Source: Avena insularis (taxonomy: Eukaryota > Streptophyta > Magnoliopsida > Poales > Poaceae). From it: 64,000 nucleotides of DNA. Position 1 is the first letter of the stretch; the number at the start of each line of letters is the position of its first letter. The notes beneath the pieces were generated by a model. The model worked only from the letters and a program-made list of their open reading frames with translations, was not told the DNA's origin and searched no databases. The stretch is taken from contig CM042687.1 in NCBI GenBank assembly GCA_023614405.1, positions 235,626,292 to 235,690,291 on the forward strand, given 5' to 3'. Made by a program: the position numbers and the translations under genes. Below are positions 22,338-33,782 of the stretch, piece by piece.

Positions 22338-22625
22338 GCATCAAGACCCGCACGGACCGCCTACGGGCAGGATACGTTCGCGGAAGGATCGATGTCGGAT
22401 CTCTCCTTGGAGTTTGCCGGCAAAGATCAGAAAGCATCAAGACCCGCACGGACCGCCTACGGGCAGGATATGTTCGTGGAAGGATCGATGTCGGATCTCC
22501 CCTTGGAGTTTGCCGGCAAAGATCGGAAAGCATCAAGACCCGCACGGACCGCCTACGGGCAGGATACGTTCGCGGAAGGATCGATGTCGGATCTCTCCTC
22601 GGAGTTTGCCGGCAAATATCGGAAA
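22338..22625 (+). repeat. 96-bp minisatellite (three units) in gag of element B
   Basis: Units start at 22338, 22434 and 22530; each is 32 codons beginning ASRPARTAYGQD and ending EFAGK plus three residues. A diverged fourth unit follows (from 22626). Element C has only two units plus the diverged one. Confidence 0.95.
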
Positions 22626-22919
22626 AATTCAATACCCACCCAAACCGCCCCTGTGCAGGATATAAAGGTGGAAGATCACTGCAAATCCGCCGGCTTTGTC
22701 CGCGTGTCTGGACAGCAGAGATCCAAGTTCGTCGGCGTGGTTACCATCTTTGATCTGGCGCGCTGCATTCAGAGAGAGGGCGAAAACCCCCACGACTACC
22801 TCGCTAGGTGGCTCCGTATACGGGCCGACCTGGCCAATTACCCCAATGATAACGCTTTGTATCACTTCGTGGAAGGACTGGACCGCGGCACACTTCTCCG
22901 ACATTCTTTACGTCGATAG

Positions 22920-25760
22920 AAGGCAACATGACGCCTTACCCTCAAAGAGATGGTGAGCACCATCAACAGCTACGCGGCAGCTGACGCGGCAGCCCAGATG
23001 GAGCTTGCGCTCAGAGACGGAGAACCTCCGGTTCAGCAGCCGCCGCCACCGCCTCCGGCAGCCATCTTCGTAGCAGCACCACCACCTCCAGTCATTGTCG
23101 AGGCCGTTGCACCTCCACCGCCCGTCATCGAGGAAGTCCTGGCACCCTCCGACTCTGTCATTGACGCGCTTTATGCTGATTTCAGTGCAGATTCAGAGGA
23201 GGTAGTCTTCAGTCCAGAAGAGCTAGACTCCGCTATGCAGGAGATGGAGGAGGAGTACTCGCGCGACGAGCAAGCTAACAACACCGTCATGTCTCGAGGG
23301 GTCTTCGTCACCATTCGGACATCGATGGATGAAGATCAACCCGGGCAAGCTCCGCCTACGGCGCTGGAAAAGGGGAAGGGGCCACTTATTGCTGCCGATG
23401 ATGATCGCGCAAAGGTCATGCCTCCTCCGCCTAACCCAAAGGTCTTAGTCAAGGAACTCGGCACCGGTCCGAGCAACAACAACACCGCAAACTTGCCGCC
23501 TCCAGCATCCATGTCGGCAGCAGCCCATGTTACTCCAGCTGATAGAGTGATGTACGGCAATCTCCTCGTCGAGCCACTAACCATTGATCATATCCGGAAT
23601 GTGACTCAGCTTGACAAGAAGCGCCAGCAGCTGCTGGAGGAGGCGCAAGCCATCGCGAAGCAAGGCGCTAAACTAGATCGAGATCTGGTCAACGCGCAGA
23701 AGTCCATAGAGAAAGCTAGAGAAATGGAGGCCGAGTACAAGACTCTACGGCAGCAGCAGAAGGCTAAGAAAGCTCCGGCTCGCGTCATCAACGATCCTGG
23801 TGTACGGCGCAACCTAGGATGGGCTCCCTCGAAGCCGGCACAGGCCAAGCCATACATTGATAGTGAAGGAAAGCAGGTGATGCCCACCCCACTCCTTAAC
23901 CTCGCCGTCGCCAAGACCCTTCTGGAGCAGGATAGATCGCCTGAGGCAGTAGAACAGGTCTATGACCTAGTGGCCAAGGCGGTAAAGCAGCAGGAAAAGG
24001 CCACCTCTCAGAGGCTTGAGTCTGACCCAGCGCTCTGTCGATCTAGCCAGTACAAACCGCCAAGGGACAGATCTCCTCAGGATGTCGGATCACAGACGGG
24101 TTCATCAGAACAAAGACGAAGGGATGCGCGCAATAGGAAGGATGCTATCCCCATATCCTCCGACCACAAAGAAAAATCCCGACCTCGCCGCCCATCGCCA
24201 CCGCCCCGATCCCCCCGACGTCAGGAAGACTACAAGGCTCACCATCGCACGGATATGCCCCCTCCAAAGCAGTGTGGCATCGTCATCCGCGACAACGCGG
24301 TGCAGACCCATCATGATGAAGAGCGCCACCAAGGACACATGAGCAAGTCACACCACGACCCTCCGCGTCCAACAAGCAACTGTGACAGGCGCAAGGCGTT
24401 GCAGGAGGGTACCAACAAGAAGGCTAAACCACCGCCACCTCTGCCTCCGTCGCCGCCAAGAAATCACCATGGCGGAAGATGCCCGCGTCATTCACGCAGC
24501 CCATCCCCTGTTGACAACAAGAAGAAGAACCCGAAGCCGTACGATGCACGTTCGCGGATTGATAAGATCCACGAGGCCCGGGAAGGACCATACCTGGGAC
24601 CACGTTGTTTTGGACCTGCAATACGGTCCGCAACTTACCCCAAAGGTTTCCGGATCGACAAGACCATCAAGCCCTATGACGGCACCGCCAAACCTGCCAC
24701 ATGGTTGTAGGACTACGGCAACACGGTGGAGATTGCCGGAGGCTACCCCAACGTCGCCGTTAAGTACCTCCCGTTAATGTTGGCAGGCACGGCCCGTCAA
24801 TGGATCGACGACTTGCCGGAGAAATCTATCTACAACTGGCTGGATCTGCAAAAAGCATTCACCAAGAACTTTGAGGGTACATACAAGCATCCCTGCACTA
24901 TGGGCGATCTACAGCGGTGCGTGCAAGAGAAAGAAGAGACGTCTCGCGCCTAGCTCTCCCGCTGGCTGGATATGAAAAATTCCTGCGCAGGAGTGCACGC
25001 TCAGACTGCCATAGCCGCCTTCATCGATGGGTTGTAAAGGGGTACGTTGCTCCGACATAAGCTAAAGCACTTGCAGGACAATCATCAGCTTGACTTGAAT
25101 CAGATGATTCAGTTAGCTAGTGAGTTTGCAGCTGCCGACGATGATGCTCGTGGCTCTTTGCCGGCAACGGCCGTTCCAACCCAATCTCGGAGGAACAGCA
25201 GTACAAAGCGGAAAACCGCTCCAGAAGAAAAGCAATCTACTGACATGGTTGCTATGACTTTTGCAGGACGAGGATAAGGCGGACAACGTGGCCGAGGAAG
25301 GGGAGCGGGCCGCGGGCAGCAACGAGGAAGTGAAACCACCTCGGCGCCGCTCTGTGTTCCCCAAACCTACAAGGAGTACCGCGATATTTCGTGCCTCGTA
25401 CACCTCGACGCCAACGGCAAGGCCACCCATACCAATCGACAATGCAAGTTCGTCAACGACCTCAAGGAAGACCCAAAGTCCGGCTACAAGCGAAGTCGGA
25501 AGAACAGACCGCAAGGCAAGGGCAAGGGGAAGAAGAAGGAGGAGGAGTCCAAGGATTCAAGTGACATGGATGAGGACGTTGACCCCAAGCACGCCACCAA
25601 GAGCGACGAGAAGGGGAAGAACCCCTTCACAAAGAAGTATCCAGTCTACCACACCTTCCTTGGCACCCCCACCGTCCGACAAAAGAAGACCTCTCTGAGG
25701 ATCCTGATGGCCACTCTCCCCCAGTTCCCCAGTACCTGCGCTGGTCGGAGGTTCCAATAA
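22920..25760 (+). pseudogene. Gag of element B, main part (linker, coiled coil, capsid, zinc-knuckle region)
   Basis: Same frame as the N-terminal part. From 22950: Pro-rich linker (QQPPPPPPAAIFVAAPPPP), acidic stretch, coiled coil around 23600-23770 (KKRQQLLEEAQAIAKQGAKL), Arg/Ser/Pro-rich basic region, then the capsid from about 24660 (IKPYDGTAKPATWL, ARQWIDDLPEKSIYNW, FEGTYKHPCTMGDLQRC). In-frame stops are at 24708-24710 (TAG), 24951-24953 (TAG) and 25035-25037 (TAA), all present at the same codons in element C. A further TAA at 25275-25277 is private to B. The Cys/His knuckle region near 25390-25470 is out of frame in B. The frame then differs from that of protease. Confidence 0.85.
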
Positions 25761-26437
25761 CTTGGGACAGGACGGACCACCCAGACCTTATACCCACAGA
25801 GAACCAGTACGCCATGGTCATCAACCCTTTGATTGACGGCGTGGAGTTCACCAAGTGTATGGTGGATAGTGGAAGCAGCATCAACATCATGTACCTGGAT
25901 ACACTACAGAAGATGAACTTGACGGAGGCAAAACTAAGGCGGACCAACACCATCTTCCATGGCGTAGTTCCTGGTCGGGAGGCTCGGTCCCTTGGGTGCA
26001 TTACACTTTAGGTTGCCTTTGGCGATGTTAATAATTACCGCCAAGAGCGCATGACCTTCGAGGTGGTCCACTTCAAGAGCGTGTACCACGTCATATTCGG
26101 TCGCGACATATTCCACATGTTCATGGCCAAGCCATGCTTCGTCTACAACAAACTCAAGATACCCGGACCAAACGGTATCATCATCGTATCCGGAAGCTTT
26201 ACCAAGGCAAGGGACTGCGAGATCAGTGAAGCAGCCGTTGCAGAAGCTGTCCTCTACAACGAAGAATTCAAGGAGATCCAGAGCAAGGTCAATGACTCAG
26301 AGATGCCCGCGTCGAAGAAGCAGATCTCCGACTCCGCTCCTGCGTTCAAGGCCGCCATCGAGACCAAGCCGGTGGAACTTGTGGTAGGCGATGCCTCCAA
26401 GACCATCGCCATTGGGACGAACCTGGATCCCAAATAG
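25742..26437 (+). pseudogene. Protease and linker of element B
   Basis: Aspartic protease. The frame differs from gag (codon phase 2 against 0) and the break lies near 25720-25745, identical in C. Landmarks: RTDHPDLIPTENQYAMVIN, catalytic MVDSGSSINIMYLD (25862 onward, DSG intact), IFHGVVPG, then YHVIFGRDIFHMFM and LKIPGPNGIIIV. TAG at 26009-26011 and TAG at 26435-26437 interrupt it; both are also in C. The second lies at the start of the RT linker. Confidence 0.85.
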
Positions 26438-27396
26438 GAAAGCGCGCTCATCGAGTTCCTCCGTGAGAATAGGGACATCTTTGCCTGGCAACCTGCCGAC
26501 ATGAAAGGTGTACCTAGGGAACTTGCCGAGCACAGCTTAGACATAGATCCAAAATGTAAACCAGTGAAACAACCTCTACGATGCTTCGGAGATGAGAAGA
26601 GACGCGCCATTGGCAAAGAGATAGCTAGGTTACTTAAGGCTGGGTTGATCCGAGAAGTCCTTCACACCCGATGGGTGGCCAATCCTGTATTGTCCCCAAA
26701 AAGGGAACCATTGAATTAAGAATGTGCGTTGATTACACCGGCTTGAACAAAGCATGTCCCAAAGATCCGTTTGCTTTGCCTCGCATTGACCAAGTCATTG
26801 ACTCGATGGCTGGCTCGGAACTTTTGTGTTTTCTTGATGCATACTCAGGATACCACCAGATCAAGATGAGGAAGTCGGACCAATTGGCCACTTCGTTCAC
26901 TACTCCATACGGCACGTTTTGCTATGTCACGATGCCCGTTGGGCTGAAAAACGCAGGTGCTACCTACCAGCGGACAATGCAATGTTGCCTTCACGACCAA
27001 ATTGGTCGGAACGTTCAAGCCTATGTGGACGATATCGTGGTGATGTCTAAAAAGTCAAACGACTTAATCTCCGACTTAAAAGAAACCTTTGATAATCTCC
27101 GGAAATACAACATGATGCTCAACCCTAAGAAGTGCGTCTTCGGGGTTCCAGCCGGCAAATTGTTGGGCTTCATCGTTTCCCAGCACGGAATCGAGGTCAA
27201 CCCGGAGAAAATCAAGGCCATCTTAAACATAAACCGTCCGAGATGCCTAAAGGACATTCAACGACTAACATGTTGTGTTGCAGCAGTTAGTCGGTTCGTC
27301 AGCCGACTTGGAGAGAAGGCTTTGCCGCTGTACAAGTTGCTGAAGAAGGCGGACAAATTCACGTGGACAAACAAAGTAGATGCAGCATTGAAGTAG
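26438..27396 (+). pseudogene. Reverse transcriptase of element B
   Basis: Motifs in order: CKPVKQPLRCFGDEKR, VANPVL, MCVDYTGLNKACPKDPFALP, RIDQVIDSMAG, FLDAYSGYHQIKM, MPVGLKNAGATYQRTM and VQAYVDDIVVM (YVDD intact, near 27025), then LNPKKCVFGVPAGKLLGFIV and the connection domain. A one-base deletion near 26690 (CCTGTATTGTCC against CCTGTACTTGTCC in C) shifts the frame. A private TAG ends this stretch at 27394-27396. MPVGLKN differs from the usual MPFGLKN. Confidence 0.92.
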
Positions 27397-28449
27397 CTCA
27401 AGGAGATTCTTTCCTCAGCGCCCATCCTTGCAGCACCCGAGCCTGGAGAGCCCCTGTTAATTTACATGGCGGCAACCAACCGGGTTATTAGAATCGTCGT
27501 CGTGGTAGAGCGGAAGGAACCAGGCTACGAGCACGGAGTTCAACGACCAGTTTAATATGTGAGCAAGGTCTTGACGGAGTCCAAGCAGCGTTACCCGCAC
27601 TACCAAAAGATAGCTTATGGAGTATTCCTCGCTTCTCGGAAGCTGAGGCATTACTTTCAGGAGCACCCAATCACAGTAGTGAGCAAGACTCCACTGTCCG
27701 ACATTATCAATAACAGCGACGCTACAGGAAGGGTCGCGAAGTGGGGCATTGAACTTGCCGCCTTCGAGATCACCTACAAGAGACGCGACGCTATCAAGTC
27801 ACAAGCTTTGGCGGATTTTATTGCAGATTGGACGGAGATGCCAGATGCTACTCCGTTGCCAGAACCAGAGTACTGGGTGATGCACTTTGACGGATCAAAG
27901 TTGCTCAACGGCTCGGGGGCTGGTGTCTATCGCTGTCACCAAAAGGAGACAAGCTGCACTACGTTCTGCAGATCCACTTCGAGGCTACAAACAACATGGC
28001 GGAGTATGAAGCACTCATTCACGGACTACGTGTAGCCAAGGATATTGGCATCAAGCGCATAGTTTGCTGTGGAGATTCCGACTTGGTTGCCCAAAGTGGT
28101 CGCACCGAACGCGCGGAACCCTATGATGGCGGCATATCGCAACGAAGTGGACGAGATAGCCAAGAGCTTCTTGGGCTACGAAGTCAAGTATGTGCCTAGG
28201 GAGCAAAACGAGGCGGCTGATCTACTGTCTAAGCTTGGATCAGGGCGCAAGCAAATTCTGCCAGGAGTTTTCCTAGAGAATCTACGCACACCATCTGTGA
28301 AGGGCGCTGACATCGACAACCCGGATAGAGCTAACTCTTTCGTCAACATGGTGACAAAGATCCCTCCGGCTTGGACAAAACCGTTCATGGAGTATCTCGA
28401 ACACGGAACTTTGCCCGACGATGAAGTCGAAAGACGGCAAATAGTATGA
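27397..28449 (+). pseudogene. RNase H region and integrase linker of element B
   Basis: Begins with the RT connection (RYPHYQKIAYGVFLASRKLR, HYFQEHP). RNase H follows with MHFDGSK, YEALIHGLRVAKDIG and CCGDSDLVAQ. Compared with C, B has a frameshift just after GSGAGV (near 27925) and a small deletion after DLVAQ, so the RNase H is destroyed. A private stop follows RPV near 27555. The linker with NSFVNMVTKIPPAWTKPFMEYL ends at TGA 28447-28449, which C shares. Confidence 0.88.
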
Positions 28450-29656
28450 CGAGCAAAGGGTTCTACCATAATCAATGGGCAACTCTATAAAAGGAGCACT
28501 ACTGGTGTATACTTAAAGTGTGTTTCCCAGCTATAAGGTATGGAAATCCTGCGCGAGATCCATCTCGGAGATTACGGGCATCACGCCGCTCCTCGATCAT
28601 TGGTCGCGAAAGCCTTCTGGCAAGAAGAATTCTCTTGGCCAAGGCGGACGCCGACAAGCTGGTTGAGACATGCACGGGATGCCAGTATTATGCCCGACAA
28701 CCACATGTTTCTGCTGAAGAATTGCGAACAATACCAATAACTTGGTCGTTTGCAGTCTAGGGGCTAGACATGGTGGGACCGTTACATACGGCACCGTGTG
28801 GATTTACGCATATGCTTGTAGCAGTTGACAAATTCACCAAATGGATAGAAGCTAAACCCATTAGAAAGCTTGATGGGGCAACTGCCCTTCGGTTTGTCCG
28901 GGATCTAGTGGTGAGATTTGGTCTCCCACACAGCATCATCACCGACAACGGAAGCAACTTGTCACTCGGAGAAGTGGAGGCCTATTGCTGGGACAAAGGC
29001 ATCCGACTTGACCTTGCATCTGTGGCACACCCACAATCCAATGGTCAGGTTGAGCGAGCCAATGGATTAATTCTACAGGGAATCAAGCCACGTCTTGAGG
29101 CACCGCTACATAGAGCAGATGGAGCCTGGGCGGAAGAATTGCCATCTGTGTTGTGGAGTTTACGAACCACACCCAACAGATCCACCGACTACACCCCTTA
29201 CTTCATGGTATATGGAGCAGAAGCCATCCTACCTTCCGACATCCTCCACGACGCACCAAGAGTTGCCGCCTACGACAAAGATGACGCTGAAGAATCCAGA
29301 CGCCTAGATGTGGACCTTCTCGAGGAGGAGCGCGTTTTGGCATGCCAAAGATCCGCCATCTACCAGCAGAAGCTATGCAGCTACCATAGTCGCCGCGTTC
29401 GGCATCGCTCGTTGAAACAGGGGATTTAGTACTCCAACTTAAGCAGAAGAAGTCACACAAATTATCCCCGCCATGGGAAGGACCGTTCATCATAAGCAAG
29501 GCGCTGCTCAATGGGTCTTACTACCTTGTCGACAATCGTGAACTCAAGGATAGACCCAACGAGGATCATAAGCGTAAGCGACGTGACCCGGATGATGACT
29601 ACCCGGAGCTTGATCGGCCATGGAACATAGCACAGCTACGTCCTTTCTACACTTAG
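28450..29656 (+). pseudogene. Integrase of element B
   Basis: The HHCC zinc domain (DYGHHAAPRSLVAKAF, then CTGCQYYA) is in a shifted frame near 28545-28700. A private TAG follows SFAV (near 28759). The core runs from 28770: GPLHTAPCGFTHMLVAVDKF, ITDNGSNLS for the second Asp, AHPQSNGQVERANGL for the Glu region, and LPSVLWSLRTTPNRSTDYTP. The C-terminal part is broken near 29427 and ends with the last stop at 29654-29656. No chromodomain. Assignment is firm; the copy is inactive. Confidence 0.9.
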
Positions 29657-29696
29657 CATCTTTTATCTAATTGTGTACCTCTTATATGATCAATGA

Positions 29697-29702
29697 AATA
29701 AA
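29697..29702 (+). promoter_or_regulatory. AATAAA poly(A) signal after pol of element B
   Basis: 41 nt past the pol stop, in the context ATGAAATAAAGCTC. Element C has the same signal at the same distance. It may separate a gag-pol mRNA from the full-length RNA. Confidence 0.45.
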
Positions 29703-30169
29703 GCTCCTTGGTTCACTCATATTGCTGAGTGTTTTACCTCCTTTAGTGTTCATTTTTGGATCATATAAAACCTTTATGCACAAGTCTTGTGATTGCACTT
29801 GTGAAAATTCCGCCTACGGGCGTTAGCTTAAGTTTTCTGGTCTACACATTCTTTGTCATTTTTATGTGGATTTTGGAGTAGTGACTTTTGGCACTTATTG
29901 TCGGCGATTTTGTGCTCAGGTTATTGACGGTGCCATTGGTCATCATCACCTAAGCGCATGGTTCCGACAACGAGTCTTCCGACTCACGAAAAGTCAAGCA
30001 TAAGAACCAGAGTAATGGATAAGCCAGCACTTGCTTAAAAATATATACATACTGGGAAGTAGTTCTTAAGTCGCGGGACTTAACAATCATTGTTTTCCGC
30101 CTTAAGATTACATCACCAAGTTTCTTCCGTGCACACACCAAAGGTGAAACAAAAATTACAAAGTGTTCT
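29703..30169. other. Convergent spacer between pol and antisense gene in element B
   Basis: About 470 bases without a supported gene. The corresponding stretch in C (59446-59913) is very similar. It lies between the ends of two convergent genes. Confidence 0.6.
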
Positions 30170-33100
30170 TCATTCTTTGGGCGCAGGAGACTTGGAGTCC
30201 GCATCATCACCAGCCAGAGAATCACCCTCAACATCGGCACTATGATGAGACTCGGAGGAATCTTGGTTGACGCTATCGATGGTGTTCCTGGGCACGAAAA
30301 CATCAACATCTACAAACTCGGCAACCCTGGTGTCATAACCCATGAGTGATGACAGGATGGCTTCATGATCGATCTCCTTGCCGTCATCATCTACGTCGGG
30401 GATGCCAGAGGTCACCGTGTCGATGTCGGCATCTTCATAGTGTGCCTTCACCATAGACATCGCCATCCTTGCGCCAGCCCGTGCGCATGAAGCTTTCCAG
30501 CTCGCGACACGCTCGGGGGCTCGGCGCAGAATCTCTGAGTACTTCTCCACAGAGTCCGAGGCCTTGATATAAATCTAGAGGGGCTTGGGAATCTCCTTGG
30601 CTTGGGCGATGGCTGTGTTGATGAAGTTGCCGGCAAGAACCATGCATTCTTTGTCCGAAGGAGGCGAGCGGGTTAAACCCATAGGAGCTGCAAATTCCGA
30701 CAAGGAGCGCATGAGTTCAAAAAACTCTAAGTATCCAGATTACAGAAATTCAAGGCCTTGGCCTGCCAAAGGATGTCCGCCAAGGATTCCTTCTCTTGTT
30801 GGAGGAGCTTAAACGCCTCGCTATGGCGAAGATTTTGCTCATCAGCAGCTTGCTTCTGATCCTTTAGGATCGCAATCTCCTCCTTCAAGCGATTGATCTC
30901 CACGGAGGCGGAATCCTGCAGGGCTTTCGTGGAATCCTCGTGCATCTTCAGCATCTCCTTTCTCTCCTCCTTCAGGATCTTGTTCTCGCTATCCAGCTGC
31001 TGGATATGCTTGGACTGCTCGACAATGTCCTTGGCCTTGGCGACATGTTCTGCAAGTCGGAGAAAACCACGTACACAGTGAGTACTCGGAGATTATGGGC
31101 ACAAAAGTAAGACGGAAATGCGCAAAAAGAAAACAGACTCTTGTTTTTGATGATCTGTTCCTTCAAGATGGCAGTTTTACCCTTTTGGCTTCAAGATCTG
31201 CGCGCATCTTCTGATACTTGTCGTTGGCCATGCCCCTCCGAGCATTCTCGTTCTGTGGAAACAAATACAAAGTTAAGTCGTTGTTTGGTCTGCTTGGAGC
31301 CCCTAGTCGGAGATTTTCCACCTAGATGCTCGGGGGCTACAGCGAGAGTTTTTACCTTATCAATATGATTAGCTTTTCTTTAAGCATCTAGTCGGAACTA
31401 ATTCAGTTACAACTAAAGGCTTGGGGGCTACAGCATTGAAAATTATGAACATTGTGTATGCTACTCTTAAAGCATATAGTCGGAGTAATTCATTCCATCT
31501 AAATGCTTGGGGGCTACAGTGAGAGTTTTTTCTAACTTAGTCACTCTTAGAGCATATAGATGCAAAACCTTTGGTTTTCCGTCTACATCCTCAGGGGCTA
31601 CAGTGGAATACTCATATGAAATGCAAAAGGCAAAGTAAAACTTACAAGTGCAATAATCTTGAGGTTTGTAGCACTCTCGGCCAGCAGCTTGCCAAAGGAA
31701 ATGCTATTTCCCCGCAAGATATCTGCTTGTCGGAGCGGTTCCTCAATACCGCACGTCGGAGATGACGACACTCCTCCAGGAACCATAGTTGTGTTACTCG
31801 GCAGGAGCGCCGGGTAAACTATCTTCGGGAACTCGAAGGGTTTCTAGGGGAGAAGGCCTTGGCAGAGGTACCAGCTCCCACTACCGCCTTGCCGATACGG
31901 ATGGCATCCTTAGCCGAAGCTTCAGCCATTTGAAGAGCAGCGCTCTCCTGCGTCGCCTGCTCGTCGACAACAGCGAGTTCGGTAGAGGCGCCAGAATCCA
32001 CTTCCATGGCGGAAGGGCCTGGTGCCTCCTGGACTTGAGAGCTTGTCGGAGCAGAGGAGGGCTTGACGGCAGGAGTAGCAGGGGCGATGGCGGGGGAGGA
32101 GTCGCGATGCAACATATCTTTGATATTTCTAGAAGCCCCAAGAGTCTTGGAGGACTTCTTGAGGCTGGTTGTGGCTTTCTTCCTAAAACATGCAAAATGC
32201 ATAAGTACAGGAATAAGACAGATAAATAAGACAATGTCGGAGAATGAGAGGCTTACACTAGGGGGGACGCTTTGGCAAAAATCCCGGTGGCTTTTCTCTT
32301 TTCCGCCTCCAGGGCGGCAGTACTCTTTTTGGAGGCTCCACCCTCCGTCTTCTTCTTGCCTCCGCCGGCAGCATCAGAGGTGGAGCTCTTCCGCTTTCGT
32401 GCCAACGGGACATCGTCGTCGGACACGACCGTGACTTCCTTCATCTTTGGATCGTAGATTTGGGCAGCCAGGTTGTCCTCATCTAGATCGCTAAGCTGTT
32501 AAGTGAGAAATCACCGTGTTAGATAAGATGGCACTGGCAAGACGGAGAAACTGGAGCAATGTCATACACGGAAAATAAATACCTACCTTTGGGCACTTGT
32601 CGTCTATGTACATGTCGTAGGTGATGGTGAAGCCGCGCTTCTTATCCTTCACCTTGACGATGTCCTTCAGATGGAGCTTGACGGAGTCGCTCGAGAAGTT
32701 ATCCACGGAGATCCGGAGGGTATCCCTTCGATCACTGGTGTACTCGTGCATGAACTTCACGCGGTGCTGCAGAGGTTGGATTCGCCTGATGAACCAGCAC
32801 ATGGCTAGGTCCAAGCCAGTCAAACCCGTCTCTACGAACCACTCGATCCGCCTTATTGCGTGTGAAGCGTCGAGGTCGGAGGGAAGAGAGGCATGGGATC
32901 TCCATGTGGAAACTTCAGCGGCGGCTCCATCTAAGAAGTCCGGGTACGTCACTTCTTGGCCCGCCAAAGGAATGTCGGGGACGTAGAAGTACGGCCGCTG
33001 CCAGTTTTTGCATGACTCATGGTCGACGATGTCGGGGAACCACCGGCCAGGTCGGATCTTGAAGCTTATGGTGCCGCAGTTCCTAAGATCCTCCCTACTA

Positions 33101-33635
33101 TGTCTGGCTTCACGTTTGACGGTGAAGAAGTACACGAACAAGTCTAACCTAGGCCTAATCCCTAGGTAACCCTCACAAAGTGCCGCGAAGTTGCTAAGCA
33201 CTAAGATACTATTAGGGGAGAGGTTATGGGGTTGGACCTTGAAGTGGTTCAAGATGGACAGAAAGAAGTGGGAGATGGGCAGAGAAACGCCACGTACCAG
33301 CTGAGCCTTGAGGTACAGCTTTTCTTCGGCTTGGGGAGAAGGTGTCACCGCCGCCGGGCACACCGCCAAAGCGAGCCCCCGTCATGGGAGGTAGCCTTCG
33401 GCGACCATCTCTTGGATGTCGCGGCTGGTGATGTCCGAGCGCCAGCCGCCTCAGTCGAAGTCCGCTCTTCTTCTAGAGGCTCTAGCGCCGCCAGATTGTG
33501 GTCACCGCCAGTGGTTTCAATAACCGCCGACGCGGGGATGACCAGGCCCGCTGGGGGCACGACGACGGAGCTCGCCGGCTTCGCCGTGGCTTCGCTCGAC
33601 GCTGCCATCGACGGGGAGGAGCTGCTGTTGGCCAT
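30170..33635 (-). pseudogene. Antisense multi-exon gene of element B (PF04195-like protein with coiled coils)
   Basis: Minus-strand gene. The first exon (about 33635-32587) has a Ser/Ala-rich start MANSSSSPSMAASSEATAK and then a PF04195-like domain: LVRGVSLPISHFFLSILNHF, LSNFAALCEGYLGIRPRLDL, WQRPYFYV. Splice-bounded exons follow: 32495-32257 (intron 32586-32496, donor GTAGGT, acceptor AACAG), 32182-31646 and 31252 onward, with a coiled coil near 31049-30727 (LKEEIAILKDQKQAADEQNL). The last exon has SEILRRAPERVASWKASCAR and an acidic tail ending SPAPKE at 30170. Breaks include TGA after EGYLP near 33400 and frame slips near 31820 and 31180. PF04195 is the Pfam 'putative gypsy type transposon' family; its role is unknown. 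A TATA-like box lies upstream at 33783. Confidence 0.7.
31253..31645. repeat. Tandem repeats with polypurine-tract-like boxes inside an antisense intron (element B)
   Basis: On the plus strand, four boxes of the form GCTTGGGGGCTACAG occur at 31328, 31419, 31505 and 31589, spaced 91, 86 and 84 bp. Each unit also carries AGCATCTAGTCGGAG-like words. On the minus strand the block is bounded by a donor (CACTT|GTAAGT, 31645) and an acceptor (TTTCCACAG, 31253). The boxes resemble the true polypurine tract CCGGGGGCTAC at 34230-34240. Confidence 0.8.
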
Positions 33636-33782
33636 GGAGGACTGGAAGGATGCGACTGACGCAAAGAGAGGCTAGGGTTTCTTCGAGGTTTTCTGCGGAG
33701 AGCTCGAGGAGGCGTGCGGCTGGAGGAAGAAGATGATGACGCGAGAGAATGGGGTAAAAAAGTGGCAAGTGTCCCACGGTTA

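Larger units (their letters stand above)
22056..22919 (+). pseudogene. N-terminal extension of gag of element B with a partial capsid-like segment
   Basis: The open frame starts at ATG 22056 inside the LTR (MAYSSAIPRQLAPTV) and reads through the PBS. Then come a segment of unknown function (GIGETVAIGGVLFSGNVLIV, with PPDEFWIPAKTNP), a 32-residue repeat array (22338-22625) and a capsid-like segment from 22743 (TIFDLARCIQREGENP, ARWLRIRADL, FVEGLDRGTLLRHSLRR). TAG at 22917 and TGA at 22929 interrupt it, but the same frame continues to 24710, so this is the front part of one long Gag. Element C has the same arrangement. I do not know the function of the first 95 residues. The start could instead be further in; ATG 22056 is simply the first in frame after the TATA box. 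Confidence 0.6.

Noticed and set aside
22338..22625. CRISPR-like array
   Set aside because: Units are contiguous 96-bp coding repeats with no unique spacers, in a plant retrotransposon.
22315..22632. Repetitive minus-strand ORF (RRDPTSILPRTYPARRRS units)
   Set aside because: Antisense shadow of the 96-bp coding repeat in gag; the repeat makes long frames on both strands.
25700..25760. Programmed -1 frameshift between gag and protease in B and C
   Set aside because: The junction has five C bases in B but no fitting slippery heptamer, and C has a T in the run; a shared inactivating indel is simpler.
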